From Caldilineaceae bacterium (GTDB taxonomy: Bacteria > Chloroflexota > Anaerolineae > Caldilineales > Caldilineaceae): 32,406 nt of DNA. The translations under genes and the position numbers were made by a program. This document shows, one piece after another, positions 1 through 8,347 of this stretch (within the stretch, counting starts at the first letter, position 1; every line of letters starts with the position of its first letter). Where the stretch lies: the NCBI GenBank assembly GCA_026708085.1, contig JAPOVP010000081.1, positions 1 through 32,406 on the forward strand, read 5' to 3'. The notes under the pieces are model-generated. The model ran no database searches and had not been told where the DNA came from. It worked only from the letters and a program-made list of their open reading frames with translations.

Positions 1-84
1 CACTGACCACTGACCACTGACCACTGACCACTGACCACTGACCACTGACCACTGACCACTGACCACTGACCACTGACCACTGCC
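1..84. repeat. CACTGAC heptamer tandem array
   Basis: About eleven and a half head-to-tail copies of the 7-bp unit CACTGAC run from the first base of the window to within a few bases of the tdk stop codon at 86-88. The array is already in progress at base 1, so its true length is unknown. The same heptamer, in shorter and less regular arrays, precedes the GC-hairpin core of repeat copies A (2527) and C (32298), so this is probably part of the same dispersed element. Confidence 0.95.
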
Positions 85-85
85 G

Positions 86-727
86 TTAAACAAAGCCCAG
101 CTCTTCCAACAGCGCCTTCGTACTCGGCTTGGCCGGCACCTCGTGGCAACCTCGGCAGCGGGCCTCGTAGCTCTCACTGCCGCCCACAAAGATAACCGGT
201 TCATCATAGCGGGCCGGCTTGCCGTCGATCAGCCGTTGCGTGCGCGTGGCCGGCGCGCCGCACCGTACACAGATGGCGTGCAGCTTGTCCACCTGTTCAG
301 CCAGCGCCATCAGCAACGGCATCGGCCCGAACGGCTCGCCGCGGAAATCCTGGTCCAAGCCCGCAGCAATCACCTGCTTACCCTGGTCGGCCAGCTCCTG
401 GCAGATACCCGCGATCGCCGGATTGAAAAACTGCACCTCGTCGATCGCCACCACCTGCGTCTGCCGCTTCACCCGGTTCAGCAGAGAGGCAGTGTCATCC
501 AGTACGACCACGTCGCCGCGTGACACGCCATTGTGCGAAGCCAGCATCTCGCGGCCGTATCGATTGTCTATCTGGGGTTTGAAAAGCTGGATGCGGCGGC
601 GGGCAATTTCGGACCGGCGCACACGGCGCAGCAACTCTTCCGTCTTGCCGCTGAACATCGAACCGCAAATCAGCTCGATCCAGCCACCGCCGGATTGAGA
701 GTTCATGCTAAGTTCTGCTTGCGTCAA
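86..727 (-). CDS. tdk: Thymidine kinase (type II)
   Basis: Phosphorylates thymidine to dTMP with ATP in the cytosolic pyrimidine salvage pathway. The 213-residue reading shows the Walker A loop GSMFSGKT (about 22-29), the DEVQFF motif with the likely catalytic Glu97, the family signature [11 protein letters not shown] (123-133) and two zinc-binding CxxC pairs (Cys153/156 and Cys191/194). It is the last gene of the rplU-rpmA-rpmE-tdk operon, 3 bp after the rpmE stop. That spacing and an upstream GGAAG favour the TTG start at 727. An ATG at 706 (MNSQSGGGW) would give 206 residues and a more typical N-terminus but has no clear ribosome binding site. Function is secure; only the start is open. 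Confidence 0.93.
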   Translation of the reverse strand: MTQAELSMNSQSGGGWIELICGSMFSGKTEELLRRVRRSEIARRRIQLFKPQIDNRYGREMLASHNGVSRGDVVVLDDTASLLNRVKRQTQVVAIDEVQFFNPAIAGICQELADQGKQVIAAGLDQDFRGEPFGPMPLLMALAEQVDKLHAICVRCGAPATRTQRLIDGKPARYDEPVIFVGGSESYEARCRGCHEVPAKPSTKALLEELGFV

Positions 728-730
728 GGG

Positions 731-1096
731 CTACGCTTCCGCCTCGGCCTCCACCTCGACTTCGGCCTCGAGCCTGGACATCACCTCGGCCGCGGCCGCC
801 TCGGGGTCGTCACCGCGCGCTCGCGCCCGCCTTGCTGCTGCCTCGGCCTCCTGCCGCACTTCAGCTTCAATCTGCTGACGTGCCGCCGCACTCTGCCTCG
901 ATTCCAGCCGCCTCACAAACCGCTCCACCCGGCCGACCGAATCGACGATACGCTGCTCGCCGGTATAAAACGGATGGCACTGGCTGCAGATGTTGACGTT
1001 AATCTCCGTCGTAGTGCTGCCGGTAACCCAACTGTTCCCGCAGGAGCAGTTGACCCGCGCCGCGGGGTAGTATTCAGGATGAATCTCTGGCTTCAT
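731..1096 (-). CDS. rpmE: 50S ribosomal protein L31 with acidic C-terminal tail
   Basis: Ribosomal protein bL31 of the large subunit and the intersubunit bridge. Residues 1-60 are the normal zinc-binding form: Cys17 and Cys19 in NCSCGN and Cys37/Cys40 in [10 protein letters not shown]. Residues 61-121 form an extra Ala/Glu/Arg-rich, probably helical tail ending in alternating Glu-Val and Glu-Ala; the usual family length is about 70. The ATG at 1096 is chosen because MKPEIHPEY is the normal bL31 beginning and lies 4 bp after rpmA; the longer reading frame upstream of it overlaps rpmA and has no family similarity. Presence of the four cysteines suggests the zinc-containing paralogue used when zinc is sufficient. 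Confidence 0.93.
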   Translation of the reverse strand: MKPEIHPEYYPAARVNCSCGNSWVTGSTTTEINVNICSQCHPFYTGEQRIVDSVGRVERFVRRLESRQSAAARQQIEAEVRQEAEAAARRARARGDDPEAAAAEVMSRLEAEVEVEAEAEA

Positions 1097-1100
1097 GTCT

Positions 1101-1382
1101 CTACACCTTCCCCAACGCCTGCTTCTCTTCTGCCGTGTAGACACTGACCTTCTTGCGATTCTTCTTGGCCCATTCAAATGTCACGTAACCATCCTGCATG
1201 GCGAAAAGCGTGTCATCCTTGCCCTGGCCGACATTCGTCCCGGGGAAGATCGGCGTACCGCGCTGGCGAATGATAATGCTGCCGCACTTCACAAATTCGC
1301 CGCCGTATCGTTTGACGCCCAGCCGCTGACCGTTCGAATCCCGGTTGTTACGGCTGGATCCGCCGCCTTTTTTGTGAGCCAT
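1101..1382 (-). CDS. rpmA: 50S ribosomal protein L27
   Basis: Ribosomal protein bL27, whose N-terminal tail reaches towards the peptidyl-transferase centre. The 93-residue protein begins [19 protein letters not shown] and continues with [11 protein letters not shown] and the [19 protein letters not shown] block, all family hallmarks, at the usual length. The N-terminus is the directly used form, without the cleavable extension seen in Firmicutes. It sits 5 bp after rplU and 4 bp before rpmE, so the three ribosomal genes are clearly one transcript. Identification is certain. Confidence 0.97.
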   Translation of the reverse strand: MAHKKGGGSSRNNRDSNGQRLGVKRYGGEFVKCGSIIIRQRGTPIFPGTNVGQGKDDTLFAMQDGYVTFEWAKKNRKKVSVYTAEEKQALGKV

Positions 1383-1387
1383 ATCCC

Positions 1388-2218
1388 TTACTCCTCTTTC
1401 TTCTCGTTATCTTCGGCGTTGTCAGCATCGGCCTCATCGTCATCCTTCCTGCCTCTGCCAACCAGCCCCTTGAGATTCTTCGTTACGGCGTCTACTGCGT
1501 CTTCGGCCAGATCACCGACAGCCTCCACAGCATCGCTCGCCGCGTCACTGACAGCCTCCACCGCGTCTTCAGCCAGATCACCGACAGCTTCCACCGCGTC
1601 GCCGGCCTTGTCGCTGACCGCCTCGACCGCGTCGCTGGCAACCTCGCCGACCGCATCAACTGCCTCGCTGGCCGCATCACCCACGGCCTCGACCGCGTCA
1701 CCCGCCTTGGCAACCGTATCCTCGACCGCCTCCACCGCCCTGTCGACGATGTCGGCCTCTTCCTCCACTTCCGCCTCGACAGTCTCTTCTGCCTCGGCAA
1801 TCGAACTGGTCTCAGCTACCGCCGCGACGGCAGCCTCGGCCGCGACCGCTTCGACTATCTCCGCAGCCGGGGCCTCTTCCTTCTCCTCTTCCCCATACTC
1901 AAAACCGTCGCCGCTGATCTTGTCGATCTGCAGACGGGTCAGATACTGCCTGTGCCCGCGGCGCACGCGCACCCGCTTCTTCGGGCGATAGCGAAATACC
2001 AGAATCTTCTCGCCCCTGTGCTGCCCCGTAATCCTCGCCGTAACCGACGCGCCCGCCACATTCGGCTGGCCGATCTCGATACCTTCCTCGCCGGCCACCA
2101 TCAACACATCTTCCAGCACGATGCTGTCGCCAACGTCGCCGGCCAGCTTCTCTACCTCAAGAATATCGCCGGGCGAAACCCTGTACTGCTTTCCGCCGGT
2201 TCGAACCACTGCGTACAT
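1388..2218 (-). CDS. rplU: 50S ribosomal protein L21 with 173-residue repeat tail
   Basis: First gene of the ribosomal operon. Residues 1-103 are a complete bL21 (start [14 protein letters not shown]; basic [16 protein letters not shown] block at about 77-91; end [11 protein letters not shown]). bL21 binds 23S rRNA in the large subunit and is normally 100-105 residues. Here it is followed by an acidic Glu/Ala-rich stretch (104-160), seven consecutive 11-residue units of the form [11 protein letters not shown] (174-250), a short basic patch (GLVGRGRK) and an acidic end. An AGGAG site precedes the ATG at good spacing. The tail reads through without frameshift and its repeats are slightly diverged, so it appears real. 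Its role is unknown; similar A/E-rich tails occur on r-proteins of several phyla. Confidence 0.94.
   Translation of the reverse strand: MYAVVRTGGKQYRVSPGDILEVEKLAGDVGDSIVLEDVLMVAGEEGIEIGQPNVAGASVTARITGQHRGEKILVFRYRPKKRVRVRRGHRQYLTRLQIDKISGDGFEYGEEEKEEAPAAEIVEAVAAEAAVAAVAETSSIAEAEETVEAEVEEEADIVDRAVEAVEDTVAKAGDAVEAVGDAASEAVDAVGEVASDAVEAVSDKAGDAVEAVGDLAEDAVEAVSDAASDAVEAVGDLAEDAVDAVTKNLKGLVGRGRKDDDEADADNAEDNEKKEE
1469..1699 (-). repeat. In-frame 33-bp repeats coding seven 11-residue units of L21
   Basis: This stretch codes residues 174-250 of L21: seven uninterrupted 11-residue units starting DAV or EAV, with consensus D-A-V-E-A-V-G/S-D-x-A-x. All units have identical length while the codons have drifted, so the 11-residue periodicity is preserved at the protein level. 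Eleven-residue periodicity is typical of right-handed or LEA-type amphipathic helices (established knowledge); a long negatively charged helix is inferred here. Confidence 0.9.
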
Positions 2219-2425
2219 CTTCCTCTCTCCTTTGACCGCGCCCGGAGAAACGATACTCTGCTGCTCCGGAACTTCGGATAGCGGCTTGCGGGCATTCTAC
2301 TGCGCACGCCCCACCACCGGGGCGCATATGGCGCCGCAATTCGGACGATAAATGCGTTGGCATCCTCTGTCGCATTGCTACTCTCAGAACCAGGGAAGCA
2401 ATGCGAAAACAGGCCACCCACACAA
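2219..2425 (-). promoter_or_regulatory. Structured 5' leader of the rplU operon (candidate r-protein leader)
   Basis: Between the predicted start of transcription (about 2425) and the rplU ATG there are three inverted repeats. The outermost is perfect: CGCATTGCT at 2371-2379 pairs with AGCAATGCG at 2397-2405 (9 bp, 17-nt loop). The second pairs CGCCCC (2307-2312) with GGGGCG (2319-2324), extendable by wobble pairs. The third pairs CCGGAG (2242-2247) with CTCCGG (2264-2269), about 24 nt before the start codon. None is followed by a T-run, so these are not ordinary terminators. Autoregulatory leaders for L21 operons are known in Firmicutes; that this is one is inference. Confidence 0.45.
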
Positions 2426-2431
2426 ACAGCA

Positions 2432-2460
2432 AGTATATGACAAGCCCCGCTACGAGCCAA
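2432..2460 (-). promoter_or_regulatory. Probable sigma-70 promoter of rplU-rpmA-rpmE-tdk
   Basis: On the minus strand a -35 box TTGGCT (2455-2460; 4 of 6 consensus bases) and a -10 box TATACT (2432-2437; 5 of 6) are separated by exactly 17 bp. The same -10 sequence and spacing occur in the stronger tRNA-Glu promoter of this window. The predicted start near 2425 leaves a leader of about 207 nt. Confidence 0.5.
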
Positions 2461-2526
2461 ATTCAGACCGGGTCTGGTGAAAGCAAATTCGAACTAACTG
2501 ACATCCTCCTGTGCAATCTCCCGGAC

Positions 2527-2611
2527 ACCCACTAACCACTAACCACTGACCACTGCAGTTGGGCGGTCGGACTTTCGGCCCGCCCTTGTGCGGGGGGATC
2601 CTCCCGCAACG
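2527..2611 (+). repeat. Dispersed heptamer/hairpin element, copy A
   Basis: A short heptamer array (two CCACTAA units, then CCACTGA and CCACTGC; 2528-2556) leads into a 53-nt core at 2559-2611 that starts TTGGGCGGTCGG and ends CCCGCAACG. Inside it GCGGGGGGA (2590-2598) faces TCCTCCCGC (2599-2607), giving a stem with one G-T wobble and a GATC loop. Copies B and C have a different stem sequence at the same place that also pairs perfectly. Confidence 0.85.
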
Positions 2612-3060
2612 CCCCCCTCTACAACAGCCGCGCCGCCGGTTCGTGGTCGTTTCCGCCAGTTGCTCGCCAGCCAAAGTGCTCCGCCGCATTGGGGAGTCGA
2701 GGCCCAATTACAAATTCGCCTGTTACCCGCCCTCCCAGCGTCCGATTCAGGTAACTCCAACTTCAGGACCAACCGCCCATCCCCTCATCCCGCGCCAACC
2801 CTATCCTGACGGTCTCTCAGATATCCTGCGAATCCCGATTCAGACAGCAGCCCCACGTTGCAGCAGGTCGAATATGGCACAGAATCTGCTTCATGTATAA
2901 TAGCTAAACAAATGCCAATTGTTGGTATTTTGTACATATTTTGCACACGATTTCGTCCCGATTCCGGTTTCGTAGTTCTGGCCCGACATGTGTCATACTT
3001 TCCCTTGTGCCTTTGAGAGCAAACACTGTCGGCGCTAAGGCAGCCCCGGCCGTGATCAAT
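2612..3060. other. Gene-free spacer between repeat copy A and the CrtI gene
   Basis: No convincing gene on either strand: open frames here lack family features and ribosome binding sites. The right part (2895-2950) is distinctly A/T-rich for this genome and holds a perfect TATAAT at 2896-2901, but no acceptable -35 box lies at 16-18 bp. The promoter of the desaturase gene is probably somewhere in 2880-3040. Confidence 0.5.
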
Positions 3061-3071
3061 GGAGGAACGCA

Positions 3072-4634
3072 GTGTCAAAGATTATCGTTATCGGCTCCGG
3101 CTTCGGCGGCCTGAGCGCCGCCGTCCGCCTCGCCGCCCGCGGCCACCAGGTCGAACTCTTCGAAAAGCGCGACAAACTCGGTGGCCGCGCCTACGTCTAC
3201 GAAATCGACGGCTACCGCTTCGACGGCGGCCCCACCGTCATCACCGCACCCTGGATCTTCGACGAAATCTGGCACGCGGCCGGCCGCCGCCGCCAGGACT
3301 ACTTCCAGCTCGTCCCCTGCGACCCCTTCTACCGCATCTTCGATCACCAACACCGCCCATTCGACGTTAGCGCCGATCATGAGGCCATGCTCCGCCAGAT
3401 TGCCCAGCGCAGCCCCGCCGACGTCGAGGGATACAACAAATTCCTCGCCAGCTCCAAGGAGATCTTCGATACGGGCATGGCCCTGATCGACCAGCCCTTC
3501 CTCAACCTCTCCGACATGATCAGCGTCGTGCCCGACCTGATCCGCCTGCAAAGCTACCGCAGCGTCTACGGCTACGTCTCAAAGTTTTTCCATGACGACT
3601 TTCTGCGCTGCTGCTTCTCCTTCCAGCCTCTCCTCATCGGCGGCAACCCTCTGACAGCCGCCAGCATCTACGTCCTCATCCACTACCTCGAGCGCGAATG
3701 GGGCATCCACTACGCCCTCGGCGGCACCGGCGCCATCATCGCCGCCTTCGATCGCCTCCTGCAGGAACTGGGCGTCAAAGTCCACCTCAACGCCGAGGTC
3801 GACCGCATCCTCATCGAAAACCGCCGCGCCCATGGCGTCCGCCTCAAAGACGGCTCAGTCCACAGAGCCGGCGCCGTCGTCTCCAACGCCGACGCTGCCT
3901 GGACCTACCTCAACCTCATCCCAAAAGAAATGCGGCCCCGCAATAGCGACCGCCGCATCAAGAGAAAAAACTACTCGATGTCGCTCTTCGTCATCTACTT
4001 CGGGACCAGGCGCCAGTACCGCGATGTCGGCCTCGCCCACCATAACATCATGATGCACCCGGACTACACCGGCCTCCTGCGCGACATCTTCCGCAACAGG
4101 GACCTGCCCCAGGACTTCTCACTCTACCTGCACATGCCAACCCTGACCGACCCCTCCCTCGCGCCCGACGGCGGCGAAGCCTTCTACGTCCTCTCCCCCG
4201 TCCCCCATCTTGGCGCCGGCATCGACTGGGAACGGCAGGCCCAACCCTATCGCGATGCCATCATGGACTTCCTCGAACGGAACTACCTGCCCGACCTGCA
4301 GGCAAACATCGTCGCCGAACACCGCATCGACCCCCGCCACTTCGCCGGCACGCTCAACAGCTATCTCGGCTCCGCCTTCTCCATCCAGCCGACCCTGACG
4401 CAAAGCGCCTGGTTCCGCCCTCACAACCGCTCGGAAGACGTCGACAACCTCTACTTCGTCGGCGCCGGAACCCACCCGGGCGCAGGAGTCCCCGGCGTAG
4501 TCGCTTCGGCCAAGATCGTCGACAACCTCATCGGCGATCCTACCCCGGCACGCGCCCCTTCACCATCTACCCGCCCTGTGTCCACTCATACAGCCCCTGC
4601 CGCGCCAGCCGAAAGTCCTCCGGCGGGCGGCTGA
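3072..4634 (+). CDS. Phytoene desaturase family (CrtI-like) FAD-dependent protein
   Basis: Predicted FAD-dependent desaturase or isomerase of the CrtI family, which introduces double bonds into membrane carotenoid precursors such as phytoene. The N-terminus has the dinucleotide-binding motif [17 protein letters not shown] (about 8-24), Glu31 for the FAD ribose and a GGRA motif at 37-40. Near the C-terminus [19 protein letters not shown] (about 459-477) is the characteristic CrtI FAD signature. Length 520 is slightly above the usual 490-510; the last 22 residues (Pro/Ala/Ser-rich) are coded inside the oppositely oriented M81 gene. It starts with GTG at 3072, 6 nt after a strong GGAGG. No crtB or other carotenoid gene lies in the window, so the substrate is not settled; a CrtO/CrtD-type role or carotenoid isomerase is possible. 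Confidence 0.85.
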   Translation: MSKIIVIGSGFGGLSAAVRLAARGHQVELFEKRDKLGGRAYVYEIDGYRFDGGPTVITAPWIFDEIWHAAGRRRQDYFQLVPCDPFYRIFDHQHRPFDVSADHEAMLRQIAQRSPADVEGYNKFLASSKEIFDTGMALIDQPFLNLSDMISVVPDLIRLQSYRSVYGYVSKFFHDDFLRCCFSFQPLLIGGNPLTAASIYVLIHYLEREWGIHYALGGTGAIIAAFDRLLQELGVKVHLNAEVDRILIENRRAHGVRLKDGSVHRAGAVVSNADAAWTYLNLIPKEMRPRNSDRRIKRKNYSMSLFVIYFGTRRQYRDVGLAHHNIMMHPDYTGLLRDIFRNRDLPQDFSLYLHMPTLTDPSLAPDGGEAFYVLSPVPHLGAGIDWERQAQPYRDAIMDFLERNYLPDLQANIVAEHRIDPRHFAGTLNSYLGSAFSIQPTLTQSAWFRPHNRSEDVDNLYFVGAGTHPGAGVPGVVASAKIVDNLIGDPTPARAPSPSTRPVSTHTAPAAPAESPPAGG

Positions 4635-6033
4635 TCGACGTCGCCCCGCCCGAGTCCACTTCAATGATACGCGCCGAGACCGGCTCGTACGCCGCCCGCG
4701 GCGCAACCGACCCCTTGGCCACGAATATCTCCTGCTGCTCCGCCATGATCCCCACCGAACGCAGCTGATTGAAGCTCATCGGCGGCGTACGTTTGCTGTC
4801 CAACACCAGCAGACCTCCGCCAGTCGCCAGCACTGCCGTCAGTCCCTGGTCCCAGTCGCGCCCACCCCCGTGACGGACTTCCGTCTCGATGAACTTGCCG
4901 TCATGTAGCGTCCGCACCGTACCTTCCACCGTCAGCGTCGGCCCGTGCTCGTCGTCCACCTTGCCGCCCACCGGCAGCGTCAACTGCGCGCCAATCCCCG
5001 CCGCCGCGCACGCCGCCACCGCCTCCGGGTCATACAAGGCCATCACCCAGGCGTTCGCATCTTGCTTCAGCAACTCCTCCAATACGAAGGTGGAATCCCC
5101 GGCGCTGCCGCCACCGATGTTGTCGCCCATCTCCATCATCGACACCGGCTTCTCCTCGCTCGCGATCGCCATTTTCACCGCCTCGGCCGGCTTCGGAATC
5201 GTCGGCAGCAATTCGTCCCGCAGCGACCACATCAGGTCGGCCAGTCGCTGCGCCTCCCGGTCTGCGAGCTCCTGATCACCGTCCGCCACCACGACGATAC
5301 ACGGACCCATCCACGGCACGTCCGCATACTGGTACCCGGCCGCCACACTCGTCGCCAGAATCCCCGGCTGACTTTCCAACTCAATCGCCGCGTCCATCAC
5401 CGGTTTCATCGGTCGCATGTTCGTGTTGTGGAATGCGATGTTGTAGACCAGTTCCGGTTTGGCAATGCTTGACACCGGCCGTACCTCCCCCCGCACCGTG
5501 CGCGTGATCAGTTCCGCCGCCTGCAAACCCCGCTCCCGTTGGTCGATATGCGGGCACGTCTTGTAGATGATCAGCGCCGTCGCATCCTCCACCAGCTGTG
5601 GCGGCACATTTCCGTGGTAGTCATGGGTCACGAACAGCGGAAAGTCCGGCCCAACAAGCTCCCGCACCCGCCGCGTCGTTTCGCCGTCCCCCTGTGGAAA
5701 ATTCTCCGCCACAAACGCCCCGTGCAGACCCAACAACAGCCCGTCCAGCGGCATGGCGTCGCCAATCAACCCCAGAAGTTCGTCCAGGAGAGACTCATAG
5801 GTCTCCGCCTCCACCGCCCCAGCCGGCGTAGCCACCGCCCCCATAAGCGGTACAATCTCGTAACCGTACGCCTCCGCTCCCGCGATGAATCCACCCACCT
5901 CGTGGAACATCGGTCGGTACTGCTCGATGATCTCCTGCCCCCGCACGAAACGAAAGTCCTCGTACGTCGTCGGGAACGACGCAAAAGTGTTGGACTCGTG
6001 ATTCAGAGAAGCGATTCCAATGCGCATAGCCAT
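4567..6033 (-). CDS. M81 family metallopeptidase (MlrC-like)
   Basis: Predicted metal-dependent hydrolase of the M81 family, whose founder MlrC opens small linear peptides derived from microcystin. The N-terminal domain shows SLNHESNTF (His12, Glu13), GLHGA (His104), THDYHGN (His137, Asp138, His140) and [10 protein letters not shown] (His162), candidate metal ligands. The C-terminal MlrC domain has [12 protein letters not shown] (about 303-314). Length 488 is normal for the family and no signal peptide is visible, so it is likely cytosolic. A GGAGGT site lies 5-6 nt before the ATG at 6033. Such genes often neighbour importers; here it diverges from an ABC operon and could process its substrate. 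The real substrate is unknown. Its 3' end overlaps the desaturase gene by 68 bp. Confidence 0.88.
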   Translation of the reverse strand: MAMRIGIASLNHESNTFASFPTTYEDFRFVRGQEIIEQYRPMFHEVGGFIAGAEAYGYEIVPLMGAVATPAGAVEAETYESLLDELLGLIGDAMPLDGLLLGLHGAFVAENFPQGDGETTRRVRELVGPDFPLFVTHDYHGNVPPQLVEDATALIIYKTCPHIDQRERGLQAAELITRTVRGEVRPVSSIAKPELVYNIAFHNTNMRPMKPVMDAAIELESQPGILATSVAAGYQYADVPWMGPCIVVVADGDQELADREAQRLADLMWSLRDELLPTIPKPAEAVKMAIASEEKPVSMMEMGDNIGGGSAGDSTFVLEELLKQDANAWVMALYDPEAVAACAAAGIGAQLTLPVGGKVDDEHGPTLTVEGTVRTLHDGKFIETEVRHGGGRDWDQGLTAVLATGGGLLVLDSKRTPPMSFNQLRSVGIMAEQQEIFVAKGSVAPRAAYEPVSARIIEVDSGGATSISRPPEDFRLARQGLYEWTQGG

Positions 6034-6165
6034 GCTTCACCTCCGTCTTGATTTCTCTGCAGGCCTGTTCCAAATGCCCTTATTTCCCAAACAGGGCCAG
6101 TTCGTCGAATGGAAAAAGATCACCACCTGTGGGCCAATTCTCTTGCATACGTTGGAGAAAAATTT

Positions 6166-6193
6166 TTGCGAAAACTCTGTACACAAGTATAAT
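6166..6193 (+). promoter_or_regulatory. Probable sigma-70 promoter of the first ABC transporter operon
   Basis: TTGCGA (6166-6171; 4 of 6) and a perfect TATAAT (6188-6193) are separated by 16 bp in an A/T-rich patch. Transcription would begin near 6200 and give a leader of about 200 nt before the permease gene at 6407. Confidence 0.55.
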
Positions 6194-6199
6194 TCCGCC

Positions 6200-6396
6200 C
6201 AAAGGCAGCGAATCGACAAGGGCATTATCCGCCCTCTACGCCCGATACGCAATTCCCTTTGCAGTGCCTCTACAGTCTAATATGCAGACTGTACGTCCTC
6301 TCCATGACGTACAGCTTTCGGGTAAGCAAGAGTTGAGCCTGGCCTATGAGGCCTCTCAACCGCTGTTGTGTAAGTTCAGGTCTCATTCATAGCTAC
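6200..6396 (+). promoter_or_regulatory. Hairpin-rich leader of the first ABC operon
   Basis: Three stems can form. Hairpin 1 pairs CAGTCT (6273-6278) with AGACTG (6286-6291). Hairpin 2 is a perfect 9-bp stem, CTGTACGTC (6289-6297) with GACGTACAG (6306-6314) around an 8-nt loop. Hairpin 3 pairs GTTGAG (6332-6337) with CTCAAC (6355-6360) and, inside it, GGCCT (6341-6345) with AGGCC (6349-6353) around ATG. Hairpins 1 and 2 share bases 6289-6291, so they cannot both form fully. No T-run follows. The 6289-6314 palindrome could instead be a protein-binding operator. Confidence 0.4.
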
Positions 6397-6406
6397 GGAG
6401 GTGAAC

Positions 6407-7381
6407 GTGGCGGTCGCAGAGTCGGGCGCACCTGCACAAGGAGCAACCAATGGTAACCTCAGCCTTTTCAGCCGGCTGGTTGGCGCGCAAACGCCTTTTC
6501 AAACCAAGAGGGCAGTCTGGGGGTACGTTTACGCCGCTCCCTGGATTCTGGGTCTAATAATCTTCTGGGGTGGACCGATTCTCGCCTCCTTCTACTTCGG
6601 CTTCACCGAATATGCTGTTATCGGCAGCCCGCGTTTCACCGGATTGAGCAACTACATCAGGGCCTTCAGCGGCGATGAACTGTTCTGGCCTTCGCTGGGC
6701 CGTACCTTCACATTTGCCGGGATGTACATCCCGTTTGCAGTTGGCGGGGCGCTGATTCTGGCAGTACTCTTGAACCAGAAACTGTTTGGAACAACCGTTT
6801 TCCGCACACTCTTCTTCGTACCCCATCTGATCCCTGCCGTGGCACTGGCCGTTCTCTGGACCTTCCTGCTCGCCCCCCGCGTCGGGCCGGTCAACGAATT
6901 CCTGCGCTCAATCGGTATCTCCGACCCACCGGGCTGGCTTGCGTCGCGCGACAGCGCGCTGGCCTCAGTCACCATGATCAATGTGTGGGCTGCCATGGGA
7001 GGCAACACAATGTTGATCTTCCTGGCCGGGCTGCAGGGCGTGCCCCAGGAGCTGTATGACGCGGCCTCAATCGACGGCGGCGGCGCTTGGGCCAAATTCC
7101 GCCACGTCACCCTGCCAATGCTCACGCCCACCATCTTTTTCAACGTCGTTTTGGCAGTTATCGGCGCGCTGAAAGTGTTCACCACGGCGTGGGTTGCCAC
7201 CCAGGGCGGACCTTCCTACGCCACCTGGTTCTTCGCACTGCACATCTACTTTCAGGCCTTTCAGTACTTCCGCCTGGGCTATGGCAGCGCCCTGGCCTGG
7301 GTCCTCGCCGCAATCCTGATGTTCTTTACCTGGGTGCAAGTTCGCTACTCGCGGCGCTGGGTCCACTATGAGGGCGGGTAG
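6407..7381 (+). CDS. Sugar ABC transporter permease, MalF/UgpA type
   Basis: One of two inner permease subunits of a binding-protein-dependent carbohydrate importer (CUT1 class). About six membrane segments are visible, the first at WGYVYAAPWILGLIIFWGGPI. The cytoplasmic EAA loop that docks the ATPase reads YDAASIDGGGAWAKFRHVTLP in the C-terminal third. The GTG at 6407 is chosen because a GGAGG (6397-6401) sits 5 nt before it; the GTG two codons earlier overlaps that site. It is followed after 11 bp by the partner permease. No ATPase gene is present here, so a shared MsmX-type ATPase elsewhere is likely. Substrate cannot be told from the permease. Confidence 0.9.
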   Translation: MAVAESGAPAQGATNGNLSLFSRLVGAQTPFQTKRAVWGYVYAAPWILGLIIFWGGPILASFYFGFTEYAVIGSPRFTGLSNYIRAFSGDELFWPSLGRTFTFAGMYIPFAVGGALILAVLLNQKLFGTTVFRTLFFVPHLIPAVALAVLWTFLLAPRVGPVNEFLRSIGISDPPGWLASRDSALASVTMINVWAAMGGNTMLIFLAGLQGVPQELYDAASIDGGGAWAKFRHVTLPMLTPTIFFNVVLAVIGALKVFTTAWVATQGGPSYATWFFALHIYFQAFQYFRLGYGSALAWVLAAILMFFTWVQVRYSRRWVHYEGG

Positions 7382-7392
7382 GAGATAGCGCA

Positions 7393-8298
7393 ATGGCGCA
7401 AGGTTCGCTAACTCAGGATACGCAACTGCACCGGGCCCCGGTCTCGCCGCAACGGGTTATGCAGCCAATCGTCCGCGCACTGACCTACGCAACTATCTTC
7501 GCCCTCTGCGTCCTCTTCGGCTTCCCCCTCTTTTGGACCGCAATGAGCTCGCTCAAAACGATTCCGGAGATGTTTGCCTTTCCGCCGATTCTCGTCCCCG
7601 CAGCCCCGCAGTGGGCGAACTACTGGACAGTCCTCAACATCGACTATCCCGTTGGCCGCTGGTTCGTCAATTCGGTTCTGATCGTTATCCTCACCTCCTT
7701 TGGAACGCTGATCACGGCCTCACTCGTGGCCTACTCTTTTGCCCGCTTCGAATACCGAGGACGCGATATCCTCTTCATGATCACGCTCTCGACCATGATG
7801 CTGCCCGCACAGGTGACCCTGATCCCGCAGTTCGTCCTCTTTTACAAACTGGGTTGGGTCAACACGCACCTCCCTCTCTGGGTACCTCACTGGTTCGGCG
7901 GCGGAGCCTTCGCCATCTTCCTGATGCGCCAGTTCTTTCTCACGCTCCCGCGTGACCTGGACGAGGCAGCCCTGATTGACGGCGCCGGCTATTTCCGCAT
8001 CTTCTGGTCCATTCTCATGCCTCTGTGCAAGCCGGTTCTGGCAACCCTTGCCATCATCACAATTATCGCCAGTTGGAGCGACTTCCTGGGACCGCTCATC
8101 TACCTGAACACGCCGGAGAAATTCACGGTGTCCGTCGGTCTCCAGTTCTTCAACGCCGTTCCCGAAGTCGGCGGTGAGCCAATGCAGCATCTTCTGATGG
8201 CTGCCTGTGTCATGTCTATGGTCCCAATCATTCTCATGTTCTTCTTCGGCCAGCGCTTTTTTGTCCAGGGCATCGTCATGTCCGGCATTAAGGGATGA
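7393..8298 (+). CDS. Sugar ABC transporter permease, MalG/UgpE type
   Basis: Second permease subunit of the same importer, 301 residues with about six membrane segments. The first is centred on TYATIFALCVLFGFPLFW, and the protein ends with the family-typical FFGQRFFVQGIVMSGIKG. The EAA loop reads LDEAALIDGAGYFRIFWSIL. The ATG at 7393 has GGAG about 8 nt upstream and the gene is 11 bp after the MalF-like permease, so the two are co-translated. The same pair is encoded leftward at 20535-22469 for another system. Confidence 0.91.
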   Translation: MAQGSLTQDTQLHRAPVSPQRVMQPIVRALTYATIFALCVLFGFPLFWTAMSSLKTIPEMFAFPPILVPAAPQWANYWTVLNIDYPVGRWFVNSVLIVILTSFGTLITASLVAYSFARFEYRGRDILFMITLSTMMLPAQVTLIPQFVLFYKLGWVNTHLPLWVPHWFGGGAFAIFLMRQFFLTLPRDLDEAALIDGAGYFRIFWSILMPLCKPVLATLAIITIIASWSDFLGPLIYLNTPEKFTVSVGLQFFNAVPEVGGEPMQHLLMAACVMSMVPIILMFFFGQRFFVQGIVMSGIKG

Positions 8299-8347
8299 CC
8301 GACTAATCAGAAAGGAGCGTCGCCAGGCGAAAGCGAAACCCTCTTCC

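Noticed and set aside
1..84. CRISPR array
   Set aside because: Units are 7 bp with no spacers; a simple tandem repeat.
1095..1991. 298-codon open frame opposite rpmA and rplU
   Set aside because: Ser/Thr/Ala-rich shadow of the repetitive L21 tail on the other strand, no ribosome binding site or family features.
2896..2901. TATAAT as promoter of the CrtI-like gene
   Set aside because: No -35-like hexamer at 16-18 bp and no TGn extension, 170 bp before the gene; too weak to call.
6224..6252. Leftward promoter TTGCGT-17-GATAAT for the M81 gene
   Set aside because: The -35 box has only 3 of 6 matches, and the site lies downstream of and overlaps the path of the better rightward promoter; not supported enough.
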